Origin: Winogradskyella psychrotolerans RS-3
Lineage (GTDB): Bacteria; Bacteroidota; Bacteroidia; Flavobacteriales; Flavobacteriaceae
NCBI RefSeq assembly: GCF_000427335.1
Contig: NZ_ATMR01000091.1
Span: forward strand, 124,001 to 188,000
Direction of reading: 5' to 3'
Length of the DNA stretch: 64,000 bases
The notes under the pieces were generated by a model, which worked only from the letters and a program-made list of their open reading frames with translations, was not told where the DNA came from and did no database searches. The position numbers and the translations under genes were made by a program. Positions 51,768-63,300 of the stretch are shown in pieces (within the stretch, counting starts at the first letter, position 1; each line of letters opens with the position of its first letter).

Positions 51768-52995
51768 ATATCCATCTCTAATTATTGTCGCACTACTGTT
51801 TGGGTTACAAGCCTACTCTCAGTCTAGTAATCTTACTGGCTCACCGTATTCACTTTTTGGTTTGGGAGTAGAAAGCAATTCTGGCACTGGTAGAAATAGT
51901 GGACTTGGTAGCACAGGTATTTCCTTAGACGCTAGCTATGGTATTAATCTATATAATCCGGCAGCTTTTGCAACCTTAAAAGAAAATGAAATTACATTTG
52001 ATTTTGGTGGTTCCGCGGAACTGAACAATCTTATAGGAGATGACATAAGTGAGCAAAGAACAACCTATAATTTTACCAACATCTCATTAGCTTTTAATCA
52101 TAATAACGATTACGGTATTGGATTAACCTTAAAACCAGCGACTACTGTTGGGTACTCCCTAATTGGTATAGAAAATAATATTGAAGGCAGTTCTGAGCAA
52201 TTCACAACTAACATTGGTGGTAATGGTGGTATCAGTGAATTACGATTGGATTATGCCCGAACAGTCTTCGAAAATTTAAATGTTGGCCTGAAAGCATCGT
52301 ATTTATTTGGTAAAATAGAAGAAAGTGAATCCATCGTAACCTCAAGCAGTTACTTAGAAATTAACGAAACTAATTATTATAGTGGTGCACAATTAGGCAT
52401 CGGTTTACAATACAATTTATTAGACAAGCATAATTTTGGATTTACAGTAGATTTTCCAACCGTATTAAAAGGCACAAAAGATGTTGTAGTTGGTAAATAT
52501 TCAAATGCCGCTTATACCACACTCGAAGAAACAGAAGACGAATCTATTGATAGTTTTTATCTCCCTTTAAAACTTGGATTTGGCTATAATACTAAGTTCA
52601 AGAATCTCCTTTTAACTGCTGATTATAAGAAAAATTTCTGGGGCACTACGAATCAGTCTGATGCTATAGGTAATTATACTGATCAAAATATTTTTGGCTT
52701 AGGAGCGTCGTATGCTGTGGATCCTACAAGTTATAAATTATGGAAACGTGTAGACTTTAGAATGGGATTAAACTACAATTCGGGCTACCTTAAAGTAGAT
52801 GACACGAATATAGATACGTATTCCGCTTCCTTTGGTGTTGGTTTGCCAATTGGTAAAAGATCATTGTTAAACATTTCTTATACGCTAGGTAAAAAAGGAA
52901 CTACGGAGAGTATTCTAATTAAAGAATATGTAAACACCTTAAACATTAATATTTCATTATCTGATTTATGGTTTCAAAAACGTAAGTTTAATTAG
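51751..52995 (+). CDS. Outer-membrane protein, possible transport-like barrel
   Basis: 414 residues. Signal peptide Leu-Ile-Ile-Val-Ala-Leu-Leu-Phe-Gly-Leu-Gln-Ala-Tyr-Ser-Gln. Ser-Pro-Tyr-Ser-Leu-Phe-Gly-Leu-Gly near the start of the mature protein, Asn-Pro-Ala-Ala-Phe-Ala-Thr and many Gly-Tyr/Phe strands suggest an FadL- or PorV-like barrel of 14 or so strands. Overlaps the DUF4270 gene, so the two form one module. Confidence 0.72.
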   Translation: MHHMNKYPSLIIVALLFGLQAYSQSSNLTGSPYSLFGLGVESNSGTGRNSGLGSTGISLDASYGINLYNPAAFATLKENEITFDFGGSAELNNLIGDDISEQRTTYNFTNISLAFNHNNDYGIGLTLKPATTVGYSLIGIENNIEGSSEQFTTNIGGNGGISELRLDYARTVFENLNVGLKASYLFGKIEESESIVTSSSYLEINETNYYSGAQLGIGLQYNLLDKHNFGFTVDFPTVLKGTKDVVVGKYSNAAYTTLEETEDESIDSFYLPLKLGFGYNTKFKNLLLTADYKKNFWGTTNQSDAIGNYTDQNIFGLGASYAVDPTSYKLWKRVDFRMGLNYNSGYLKVDDTNIDTYSASFGVGLPIGKRSLLNISYTLGKKGTTESILIKEYVNTLNINISLSDLWFQKRKFN

Positions 52996-53007
52996 TCTAT
53001 AATTGTT

Positions 53008-54009
53008 TTAGCGTTTTCGACTACGATTCGTTTTACAACGCCTACAAGGTGATAAATAGGTTACTGACACCTCATAAACTCCATTGGTGCGACCGATTTT
53101 AGAGGTATTCATATCATAAGATAATCCGAATCTAAACTCCGTAAATTCTAAACCAAAGAAACCATTAACAGACGTTAAAATGTGACTATTTTCATCATTT
53201 TGAGCAGGATTGGTCGCAGCAGTCACACCAATAAGAAAGTGGTTGACAACAAATAACGACCCAATATCTAAACGATTATACTCTCCTTGTTGCATGTAAT
53301 TAGCGGTCATCATGATGCTGTAATCATTCATAAATGGAAATCTAAAATTACCATGTAAAGAATAGAAAATATCTAAGGGGACTTCTTCTCCATCTACAAA
53401 TGAAATATTAGGACGATTCAAATGCTTTGCCGATGCCCCAAACCAATAGGTTAATCCATTAAATTCTTCTCTCTCAAACACAAAGCCCGCAGAAATATCT
53501 CCAAAAAAAACATTATCTACAGTATTACTTAGAGGATCTACAGACACAGGATTAACGACTCCCGAATTAATATTAATCTGATCTGCCAAAGTGAGATTAC
53601 TAAAGCCTGCATCCTTAAATCCAAGACCGACTTCTAAAGCTGGTCTAAAATACCAACCACCATCGAGATTAACACGGTGTGCATAATTGACATTAAGTTG
53701 ATAATAATTGTAATTGCTAAATGCTTCGTGTTGTCTTAAGAAATTTACGCCCACTCCGAAACCCAAACTTGGTCCATAATCAAACGATTTGTTAAGATAG
53801 GCATATTGAGTATCAACTCTTAAATCTAAATTTGGCCACTGTGTTCTGCTTAAGACTCCGGCAGCTATTCTATCACTATCTTCAAAACCTGAAAACCCAG
53901 GATTTATCGTTTCTTGTATATAGTTAGATTGTGTAAAAATAGGGTCTTGAGCTTGTGCTTGAATCCCCATCAAAACCGCTATAATACTTATAATTCTTTT
54001 CAATGTCAT
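53008..54009 (-). CDS. PorP/SprF-family T9SS membrane protein
   Basis: 333 residues from Met at 54009; a start at 54057 would overlap the adhesin by 41 bases. Signal peptide ends Ala-Gln-Ala-Gln, then Asp-Pro-Ile-Phe-Thr-Gln-Ser and Asn-Pro-Gly-Phe-Ser-Gly, the PorP/SprF signature. It is an outer-membrane protein that helps export and surface-anchor the adjacent adhesin. The basic end Arg-Cys-Lys-Thr-Asn-Arg-Ser-Arg-Lys-Arg is slightly unusual. Confidence 0.92.
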   Translation of the reverse strand: MTLKRIISIIAVLMGIQAQAQDPIFTQSNYIQETINPGFSGFEDSDRIAAGVLSRTQWPNLDLRVDTQYAYLNKSFDYGPSLGFGVGVNFLRQHEAFSNYNYYQLNVNYAHRVNLDGGWYFRPALEVGLGFKDAGFSNLTLADQININSGVVNPVSVDPLSNTVDNVFFGDISAGFVFEREEFNGLTYWFGASAKHLNRPNISFVDGEEVPLDIFYSLHGNFRFPFMNDYSIMMTANYMQQGEYNRLDIGSLFVVNHFLIGVTAATNPAQNDENSHILTSVNGFFGLEFTEFRFGLSYDMNTSKIGRTNGVYEVSVTYLSPCRRCKTNRSRKR

Positions 54010-54016
54010 TTCGGTT

Positions 54017-57000
54017 TTATTTGATAAATACAAAAGCTCCTTGTTCCTTAATTTCATGGCCGTAAAAAGTCTTGGCCGTTAATGTGTAATAGTAATTTCC
54101 ATTTTCTGCTTCCTCATCTTTCACCTTACCATCCCATCCGCGTATTGCATCACCCGACTCTTTATAAATAAGACTTCCCCAAGTATCAAAGACCGTCATT
54201 TCTAAACTATTGAGTCCGATGTAAACAGGTCCAAAGAAATCATTTATACCATCATCGTTTGGTGTAAACGCATCTGGCATTATTAATTTATAGCCTTCCT
54301 CTATAATTAATGTTATTGTTTTTTCGTAAACACAACCATAAGGATAGGTAACGGTTTGTTTTACCACATAACTACCCGGCGTAAAATAGGTATGAAATGG
54401 ATTTTCTTCACCCGAAAAACTACCATCTCCAAAATCCCACAGTATGGTTTCGTAATGCCCTGTGGCTTCGTTTATAAATTCAATAGGATCTTGAATGGCA
54501 TAAATACCATAATTTAAATAGCCAAAAGAAGAGGTATCGAAATCAGCATCACCTAATGTGGTTAACTCCACATTTAATGTGTAATTAATTGAACACCCAA
54601 AACTATCTGTAACTTCTAAAATCACTAAACCGTTTTCATCAGTCGTCATAAATTCATTGTTAAGACCACTAACTGTTCCGCTAGACCAGTTATATTGAAA
54701 TGGTGGTACTCCTCCACTTGCTATGGCTATAAACGTTTGGTCTATAGTTCTTGCCTCACAATTCACATCAACTTGCTCTTCAACATTTAAAACTAAAGGC
54801 TCAAATCGTGTGACTTCCCAACTGCCTTCAATACTACAGCCATTGGCATCTGTAACTGTAGCTACGTACGTGTTTGGTGGTACATCAACTAAATCTTCAG
54901 TCGTTGCACCATTAGACCAAACCACATTGAAAGGTTGCGTTCCTCCTTGTATAAGTAAATTAATGGCGCCACTATTAGGGTCTTCACATTCTAAAGCATT
55001 AGTAATTGTTGTAGATAAGGCTAATGGTAAAATATTATGAATGGTAAAACTCTCTTGAATAACACAAGGCACACCATCTGTAATCGTCACCTTATAGGTT
55101 CCTGGCGCTAAGTTATTTCGTTCTGTACCAGCTGTAGCATCATCGTCCCAAACAAGAGTTACAGGATCGATGCCTCCTACAAAATTTAAGGTGATGCTGG
55201 CATCGTTTTCACCAGCACAAGTCATTTGTGTGACTTCCGGATCAATTAAAAAGACCGGAGGTTCATCGATTATCACAGGAAACTGACGTTCACAATTTTC
55301 AGCATCTGTAATGGTTATTGTATAAGTTCCACCCGATAAATTAGTCTGACTATAACCTGATCCTAAATTACTCCATGTAACTGTATACGGTGAAACACCA
55401 CCTGAAATTGAATTAATAAGTATCGACCCATCATTGTCACCATAACACACAATTTGTGATACACTCAAATCGATGTCAATTTGATCATTTTGAAGAACCT
55501 CAACCTCTAAAGTATCGATACAACCAGAATCATCTGTAACTGTAAGATTATAAATTCCTGCGATTAATGTGTCTATATTTTGATTTGTACTTGAAAAACC
55601 ATTCGGTCCTGACCAAGCATATGTGTAATCTGTTCGACCTCCAATGACATTTATAGAAATTATTCCTGTAGCATCACCAAAACATAAGACATCTGTTTTA
55701 GAATCTAGTGTCACTTCTAATTCATCGGGTTCTTCCACATTAAAATTGAGTGCTATTGGTCCACAAGAATTAACATCCGTCACAGAAATGGAGTAATCTC
55801 CTGGTCCAAGATCAGATAAATCTTCACCTGTAGAAAATGGAGCTCCATTTAGACTCCAAGTATAAACATAAGGAGGAGTTCCTCCTAAAACCTCTATACC
55901 TATTTCACCGTCATTTGCTCCGAAGCATGAAATAGTTTCTACATCAAACTCTACGGCACTAAAGAGTAGTTCTTCTGGTTCTGTTATCGTTATGATTTCA
56001 GAATATGGACAGCCACCATCATCTATAATGTCTAAGGTATAGTCTCCAGCTTCAAGATTAGAAATATTTTGGTCTGTGCTTGAAAATCCATTTGGTCCTG
56101 TCCAAATGATGTTATAGGCGTTTCCTGTTGAAAATGGAATACCACCAACAATTGTAATATCAATAGTTGCGGTATTCACTTGATAACATAAATTATTCGT
56201 CACGCTTGACATTACTGAAATGGATGGATTCACCGTAACCACAACTTCAAAATCCATACCAGGACAATTTCCTGAAACAGGAGTGACTGTATATGTTACA
56301 GTTGCAGAATTTGTCGTTGTGTTTTCTAAAAACTGAGATACTGTCGCAATTGGTGTTAACTGCTCTGTGGCTCCTGTTATGCTTCCTGCCGGACTCACTA
56401 CTGGTGTTGTCCACGTGTATAATGTATTTAGTGGTACAATATCACCTGTGTTACTGGTGTCTGGTAAAAATGTGAACGTATTACCACTACAAATCAATAT
56501 ATCAGCATCATCAATAATAGGAGTTTCATTGACGATGATTTCTGCAGTTGTTGATATGATTTCGGTACAACCACCAGAGCTAAACGTGATGACCACATAA
56601 TAGTACGTCGTTCCAATTGAAGTCACTTCCGGGTTGTATGTATCTGAATTTGCACCTGCAATAGCAGTACCAGTTGTGATATCGTCTATACCGTTTTGAT
56701 ACCATTGGTACGTTGCTGTACCTGTGCCATTGGTATAACCTATTGTTAAAGCCGAAGTAGTTTCACCTAAACATAATTCATCAGAAATAGGTTGTGCATT
56801 AAATTGTGCTCCTGCACTAATTTCAATCTCAGAGACCGCACTAGTGACTTCACAGCCTGAAACATCTTGAGTTATCTCAACGTAATAAAACAGCGTACCT
56901 ACTGCAGTTGCTGGAGGTGTATAAATGCTTGATGTTGCTCCTGCTATTGGTGTTCCGGAAGTGGTATCGTTAATAGTATTCACATACCATTGGTAAGATA

Positions 57001-59767
57001 AAGTACCTAAACCACCAGAAACCGTTACGTCTAAATCTTGAACTGCAGAATTCTGACATAAACTCTGAAAACCTATAGGTTGTGTTGTTATCACAGGATC
57101 TTCAACGACCACTATTTCGGAAACGTCACTTAAGAGCATTGAACAGCCATTAGAGACAAAAGAAATTTCTGCATAATAATAAAATGTCCCAACCGTATTA
57201 AATACAGAAGGTGTATACGTTGACGCTGTAGCGCCAGAAATTAATGTGCCACCAGAATTACTATTGGTGGTATTGCTAAACCATTGGTAGGTTGCATTTC
57301 CAGATCCTCCAGAAATAAGGACTAAAAGTTCCTCTGAACGACCACCAACACATAAAGATTGTGTATCAAAGGGTTGCGTATCGATTTGTGGAGCATTTGC
57401 GACTTCAATTTCTGCTGTATCAGATATAATTTCATTACAACCACCAGAGGAAAACGTAATACGAACATAATAATACGTAATGCCGACCGTGTCTGTTGGT
57501 GGAGAAAAGGTGGCTGAGGTTGCTCCTGTAATCGCACTTCCAGAAGTGGTATTGTTTACTGTATTTTCATACCATTGGTAAACGGGGGTTCCTGTACCTT
57601 GATAGACAACCGATAAATCATCTGTTGTACCATTTTGGCAGACACCATTAGAAATAGGTTGCGTTGTAATTAATGGCGCAGGCTCTACAATAATCTCAAA
57701 ATCAACCGGCAATCCTTCACAACCATCAATTTCTGGTGTTACCGTGTATATTAAAGTAATTGGAGAGGTTATAGAATTAATTATGGTTTGTACCGGAATA
57801 GTGTTAGATGTTCCACTTGGCGTATAACCTGTAAGTCCTGCTGGATTATTAGACACCCAACTAAACGTTGTACTCGCCTCGTCTGACGTTAATATAATCG
57901 CAGCTGTTGAAGCACCAGAACAAATCGTTTGAGAAACATCTGTATTTGTAATTGTGGGAGAATCATTCACTGAAAATGTTTCCGTTTCTGTCGTTGTGCC
58001 ACAACCATTTGTGACACTAAAGGTAATTGTATAATCACCAACGGTTGTATAATTTATGATTCCTGGATCTAATTGATCTGATGTTGCAGGTGAACCTCCA
58101 GGAAACAACCAACTATACGTTATCGTATCTGATATTGGCGCGCAAGTACCAACCGTAGCTATGGGATTAAAAGTTAACGAACCACAAGCATCATCAACAG
58201 GATCTATTACTGCTGTTGGTGGTCGTTTGACCTCAATAAGTTGAGACGTTGAAACATCTCCACAAGAATTTGTAGCTGTCATGACAATTTCATAAGTTCC
58301 TGCGGTATCAAATTGAAAGGAAGGATTTTCAGAGTTCTCGTCTGTACCATTTGTAAAACTCCAGGATTCTGAAGTTCCACAAAACTCTGAGGTGTAGATG
58401 ACTTCCCATGCATATGTTGGAGAAGTACAACTATTAGACTCATCTGTAGTGTTTGATGTAGATATAGCTAAAGGTGAACATCCTTCATTTAGGTTTGTTG
58501 TAAAAACAGGAACCAATGGAGCTTCTATACAAATTTGCTGCGTAACAGGATCTGTTGTTCCACAACCATTTACAGCATACAGTGAAATTGTATATGTGCC
58601 AGGCGACGTATAGAAATGCGCAGGTTCAAAATCTGTATAAGTGGTACCGTCACCCATGTCCCAAAACCAATTGGCATCTGTGTTACAACCCGTATTATAT
58701 CCACTTACTGATGTATTATTAATTGGTATATTAACATTCACACAGGCATTATCATCAATACTAAAATTAACTTCTGGTTTTTTAAGAACTGTGATAGGAC
58801 CAGCTGTCAAATTAGATGTTCCACAAGAGGTAATGATATCTAAAAGAATTGTATAACTAGAATTAGGACAATTAGACTCTGTGTACGTGTGTGGAATTGG
58901 GAAATTAGTAGATGCAGAAGGATTAGAACTATTATAATAAGATGAAGATTCTAAGTCGTCTTGTGTTAAAACAAATGTTGTACCATCGCCAAAATCGATA
59001 TCATATAATGTATCAGGAGGGTTTTCACCCCACGTACTAATTGCAAATTGTAAAGGACTAATTGGTAAACATAAATCAACCGTACTTCCTGGTGTCACAA
59101 TACCTCCGGTAGGATTACTTGAGTTTTTTACTAAATATGTTTTCTGTGAATTACAACCATTAGCACCAGTTGCGCTTATCACCATATTAAATGAACCTAA
59201 GTTCTGATAGGTATGAGAAAGAGGGAATATTATATTATTTTCAATATTTCCGTCCCCCCAATTTATGGAATACGATGTCACACAACTATTTGATGCCGAA
59301 TCATTCTCTACTACAATTGTATATTCTACATCAATAGCATTACAATTAGCAAATGGAGTTCCAAAGTTAGCGTTAGGATCTATAAAATTAATATCTGGTC
59401 TTTGCTTTACAGTGATTGATTGAGAAGATGAGCTATCCTCTCCATTATCATCGGTTACCGTAAGTGAAATATTAAAATTTTGTGTTCCACATCCGAATGA
59501 CTGAAACGCATGATTTGGATTAGATTGTGTAGAAGTGCCACCATCACCAAAATCCCAAAGATATTCAAATGGACCATCACCTGTTACTGTAGAAGTAAAA
59601 GACACACTTTGACCAGAGCAAACATTATTGTTAAAAGTAAAACTGACTGCCGGTGATGCACTATTATTAGTAAGTTTTTTATACGTTATAGTATTATTCA
59701 GCGCAATAGCAGAACTAATAATAACAAAAAAAATTATAAAAAAATTGATATACTTTTTATTCTTCAT
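54017..59767 (-). CDS. Giant SprB-like surface adhesin with PKD, Ig-like and SprB repeats and gliding-motility C-terminal domain
   Basis: 1916 residues. Signal peptide, then PKD-type domains (Trp-Asp-Phe-Gly-Asp-Gly), four Ig-like repeats of about 90 residues (each with Tyr-Gln-Trp-Tyr or Phe and Gly-Thr-X-Tyr-Tyr-Tyr-Val), seven SprB repeats of about 75 residues (Val-Gly-Gly-X-X-Pro, Gly-Thr/Asp-Tyr), another PKD and the C-terminal type B sorting domain Pro-Asp-Ala-Phe-Thr-Pro-Asn-Asp-Asp-Gly-Ile-Asn-Asp. It would be secreted by T9SS and act in adhesion or gliding. The SprF gene follows after seven bases. Confidence 0.92.
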   Translation of the reverse strand: MKNKKYINFFIIFFVIISSAIALNNTITYKKLTNNSASPAVSFTFNNNVCSGQSVSFTSTVTGDGPFEYLWDFGDGGTSTQSNPNHAFQSFGCGTQNFNISLTVTDDNGEDSSSSQSITVKQRPDINFIDPNANFGTPFANCNAIDVEYTIVVENDSASNSCVTSYSINWGDGNIENNIIFPLSHTYQNLGSFNMVISATGANGCNSQKTYLVKNSSNPTGGIVTPGSTVDLCLPISPLQFAISTWGENPPDTLYDIDFGDGTTFVLTQDDLESSSYYNSSNPSASTNFPIPHTYTESNCPNSSYTILLDIITSCGTSNLTAGPITVLKKPEVNFSIDDNACVNVNIPINNTSVSGYNTGCNTDANWFWDMGDGTTYTDFEPAHFYTSPGTYTISLYAVNGCGTTDPVTQQICIEAPLVPVFTTNLNEGCSPLAISTSNTTDESNSCTSPTYAWEVIYTSEFCGTSESWSFTNGTDENSENPSFQFDTAGTYEIVMTATNSCGDVSTSQLIEVKRPPTAVIDPVDDACGSLTFNPIATVGTCAPISDTITYSWLFPGGSPATSDQLDPGIINYTTVGDYTITFSVTNGCGTTTETETFSVNDSPTITNTDVSQTICSGASTAAIILTSDEASTTFSWVSNNPAGLTGYTPSGTSNTIPVQTIINSITSPITLIYTVTPEIDGCEGLPVDFEIIVEPAPLITTQPISNGVCQNGTTDDLSVVYQGTGTPVYQWYENTVNNTTSGSAITGATSATFSPPTDTVGITYYYVRITFSSGGCNEIISDTAEIEVANAPQIDTQPFDTQSLCVGGRSEELLVLISGGSGNATYQWFSNTTNSNSGGTLISGATASTYTPSVFNTVGTFYYYAEISFVSNGCSMLLSDVSEIVVVEDPVITTQPIGFQSLCQNSAVQDLDVTVSGGLGTLSYQWYVNTINDTTSGTPIAGATSSIYTPPATAVGTLFYYVEITQDVSGCEVTSAVSEIEISAGAQFNAQPISDELCLGETTSALTIGYTNGTGTATYQWYQNGIDDITTGTAIAGANSDTYNPEVTSIGTTYYYVVITFSSGGCTEIISTTAEIIVNETPIIDDADILICSGNTFTFLPDTSNTGDIVPLNTLYTWTTPVVSPAGSITGATEQLTPIATVSQFLENTTTNSATVTYTVTPVSGNCPGMDFEVVVTVNPSISVMSSVTNNLCYQVNTATIDITIVGGIPFSTGNAYNIIWTGPNGFSSTDQNISNLEAGDYTLDIIDDGGCPYSEIITITEPEELLFSAVEFDVETISCFGANDGEIGIEVLGGTPPYVYTWSLNGAPFSTGEDLSDLGPGDYSISVTDVNSCGPIALNFNVEEPDELEVTLDSKTDVLCFGDATGIISINVIGGRTDYTYAWSGPNGFSSTNQNIDTLIAGIYNLTVTDDSGCIDTLEVEVLQNDQIDIDLSVSQIVCYGDNDGSILINSISGGVSPYTVTWSNLGSGYSQTNLSGGTYTITITDAENCERQFPVIIDEPPVFLIDPEVTQMTCAGENDASITLNFVGGIDPVTLVWDDDATAGTERNNLAPGTYKVTITDGVPCVIQESFTIHNILPLALSTTITNALECEDPNSGAINLLIQGGTQPFNVVWSNGATTEDLVDVPPNTYVATVTDANGCSIEGSWEVTRFEPLVLNVEEQVDVNCEARTIDQTFIAIASGGVPPFQYNWSSGTVSGLNNEFMTTDENGLVILEVTDSFGCSINYTLNVELTTLGDADFDTSSFGYLNYGIYAIQDPIEFINEATGHYETILWDFGDGSFSGEENPFHTYFTPGSYVVKQTVTYPYGCVYEKTITLIIEEGYKLIMPDAFTPNDDGINDFFGPVYIGLNSLEMTVFDTWGSLIYKESGDAIRGWDGKVKDEEAENGNYYYTLTAKTFYGHEIKEQGAFVFIK

Positions 59768-60349
59768 TACCCAATAATTAATTTATTATCATTCTTAACT
59801 GATATCATAAAACAGAATAAATTTTAATAACTATTATATTATTGAGTATAAAACTATAATAAAGACCGATGCTTAAATGCAAACAACCCGGTATTTTCCC
59901 CATAAATACGTAATAGCTAATTACTTAAAAGCGAACAATGTAATTAAATTCTTTCTATGGTGTCTTTAAATTCCACAAATTTTCGACAAGACCATTGAAA
60001 TTACCATGAATGACACTTGTAGCAAAATAATTGCGTGTAAATTATAATGTTTCTTTAGTATTTAAAATACACGTTAGCGGGTATTTTTTTACTCAAATTA
60101 TATTCATTGATTATAAAAACTTTTAATCTAGGTATTTACAGAACTTTAGCTTTTTTTTTCAATGTCAAACGTTCAATTCTCCACAATCTAGAGGTCGTAA
60201 TTATAACATTAAGGCATCGACCTCATTCCAATTTCAAGCTGTAATCCTTCACGAAAAAGCATTTCGTCGGATTTTTTTGCGTTTTATGGATGAAAATCGA
60301 AAAATAATATTATATTCGCCTCATAATTATTTCATTCACCCCAAACCTA
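59768..60349. other. Divergent promoter region between the adhesin and LamG genes
   Basis: Very AT-rich, no gene seen. A TATATTCG near 60311, close to TAnnTTTG, may be part of the LamG promoter, but the spacing to any TTTG is not standard. Confidence 0.45.
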
Positions 60350-63300
60350 ATGAAAAGAATTACATCAACTTTTTACCTTTTAATACTATTTATCTTCTCT
60401 AGTTACGCTCAGCAGTTAGATAGGTCAAAAAAGGTTTATTCTAATACTTTTGACCAAAGGACTTTATCGCAATTAGATAATTACAATTATAACATCTCGT
60501 CAATACAAAATGATAACAATTCAAGCTTATATTCATCAGTTACAATGAGTACATCTTATTATCATAGCTCTGATGATGTACTTATCATTAGTTTAACCGA
60601 CGCGCATACTACAAATAACTTCAATTCTTCAACGAGTAGCATTAATAATTCTTTCTTATGGGGACATAATGGTCGCAGTTTAGATGCAACACCTTTACCT
60701 GTAATTATTGATCTTAGTTCTGAAACTCCATCAGAAATCACAACCAATGTTTCATACACGACTATGCAACGTATTTGGAAAATTGCTAAAAATGGTGAAA
60801 TCATTCCAACACTAAATCTTAAAATACCACAAGACGCTATTGTTAGCACCACTGATTTAGGTAGTTACTATATGCTTATTTCTAATTCGGACTCCTTTGA
60901 TTCTAATGTCGATTTTAGAATTTTAAACTTAGATGACAACGGGTATTTAGAAACCGATTACAACTTTACCAGAACATCCTATATAACCTTTGGATTTTCA
61001 CCTCAGATTACGGAAGAACGCTCCATCTATTTTAATGGTTCTGATAGTTATATCGATATGCAAAATACATTAGATTTAAATCCTACAGGTTTTACAATCT
61101 CTGCATGGATAAAACATGATTCAGCTAATACTGGTGATGTTTCTATACTTTCTAAAAGAGACATTGCGTTTACCGAAGGTTATGATTTAACATTGACCGA
61201 TACCAATAAAATCAATATTAAGTGGAAAAATGATAGTAGTCAATCGCTTACATCTTATACTTCTATTCCAGATAACAAATGGCATCATGTTGCTGTTACT
61301 TATGATGGCTCACAAGTCTCAATATTCATTGATGGCGTATTAGATAATGCTGCTGAAAAAACAGCTCCTACAGCTACAAATGAATCATTTCACATTGCAG
61401 CTGCCGGAAAAAGATTACCTATCCAGTATTTTAAAGGTCATATCGATGAGGTCCGTATTTGGAATACTTTTTTAATGGAAGACCAATTGCGTTTTATCAT
61501 GAATCAGGAAATTTCTAATGACTCTGGAAAAGTAAGAGGAAAGGAATTACCAATTTCAGTTACTAAAAATGAAATCAAAAGAATTCCTTGGACAGATTTA
61601 GCGGCGTATTACCCAATGTCTCATTTCACCTATAGAAATACCGTTGATGCTTCTGGAAATAACAATAACGGGTATCTAAAACATATCTTAACTGCAGATT
61701 ATGAAACAGCTCCCATACCTTACACATCAAAGCAAGATGGATATTGGAGCAATGACGCATCGTGGCTCAATGGAAACCTACAATATATTCCTGGATCTAA
61801 ATCCATCGTAAACCCGGAAGAAACCATAGATTGGAATATCGTTAAAACCTCCCATAAATTAACTATGGATAATGCGTATTTACCAACAGACAAAAACAAT
61901 ACGAGAACTATCCTTGGATTATTTGTTGACGCTAATGAATTAGTACTTAAAGGTGACACAGAGACATCTGTTGGAAATGGCGTATCTATTACACATCATT
62001 TAGGCCTTACTGGAACTATAGATTTGAAAGGTGAATCACAATTAATTCAAACACTAGAAAGTGACTTAGAGGTTATTGCTAATGGTAAAATTGAACGCGA
62101 CCAACAAGGAACTGCTGATACCTATACTTATAACTATTGGTCCTCTCCTGTAAAACGTATAAATTCTGAAGCTGAAAATTTTAGAGTTATGGATGTTTTA
62201 AAAGACGGTACAAATCCAAATACCCCTATAGATATTCAATTTATGTCTTCAGGTTATAATGGAGCAGCCACTCATCCTATTAAAATTGCAGATTACTGGA
62301 TTTGGAAATATACCAACCTGCCGAGTAACAACTATTCCGCATGGCAACATATTAGACGCACTGGCACAATCTTACCAGGAGAAGGTTTTACAATGAAAGG
62401 TCCAGGAACAGGTTCGGTCTCTTCACCTCAAAATTATGTATTCTCAGGAAAACCAAATAATGGAGATATTAATCTGCCATTGCTTTCCAACAGTGATTAT
62501 TTAGTGGGTAATCCTTATCCTTCTGCTTTAGATGCCTTACAATTTATTAAAGATAATGGTCCGGAAGCAACTAATGATGGCTCGCCATTAATTAGTGGAA
62601 CCTTATATTTTTGGAATCATTGGGGAGGAGGTTCTCATGCAACACAAGACTATGATGGAGGTTATGCCACATTTAATTTTTCTGGTTCCGTTGCTGCAGC
62701 TTATAAAGGCAATAATTTGTCTGTTTCAGAATTGGATGGAGAACCAACGAAAGCACCACAACGCTATATTCCTGTTGGACAAGGCTTTTTTGTAATTGGA
62801 CAAAACACAGGAACCATTAATTTTAATAACGGACAGCGTGTTTTTAAAAAAGAAGGAAACGCTTCTGTATTTATGAGGAATTCTAATTCTTCAACTACAG
62901 AAAACGAAGAACCCATCGAAATTGAAGATCAACGCATGAAATTTAGAATAGGTTTCAATTCTGTAAATACGATTCGTCGTCAGTTATTATTGACCATAGA
63001 CGAAAACGCATCATCAGGAGTAGATTGGGCTTATGATGGAGAAATTAACGAGACGCAAATTGATGATATGTTTTGGCTTATTAATGATGAAGCCTACATT
63101 ATACAAGCCAGTAATGAGTCCGACATTTCCGCAATATATCCTTTAGGTCTAAAAACGAAAACGGATGGTATCAGTTCTATAATGGTTGATGCCTTAGAAA
63201 ATGTTCCTGATGCTATGAACGTGTATTTACATGATAATGAATTAGGCATATATCATGATTTAAGAACAGGTAGTTACGATATTTTCTTAATTAAGGGTAA

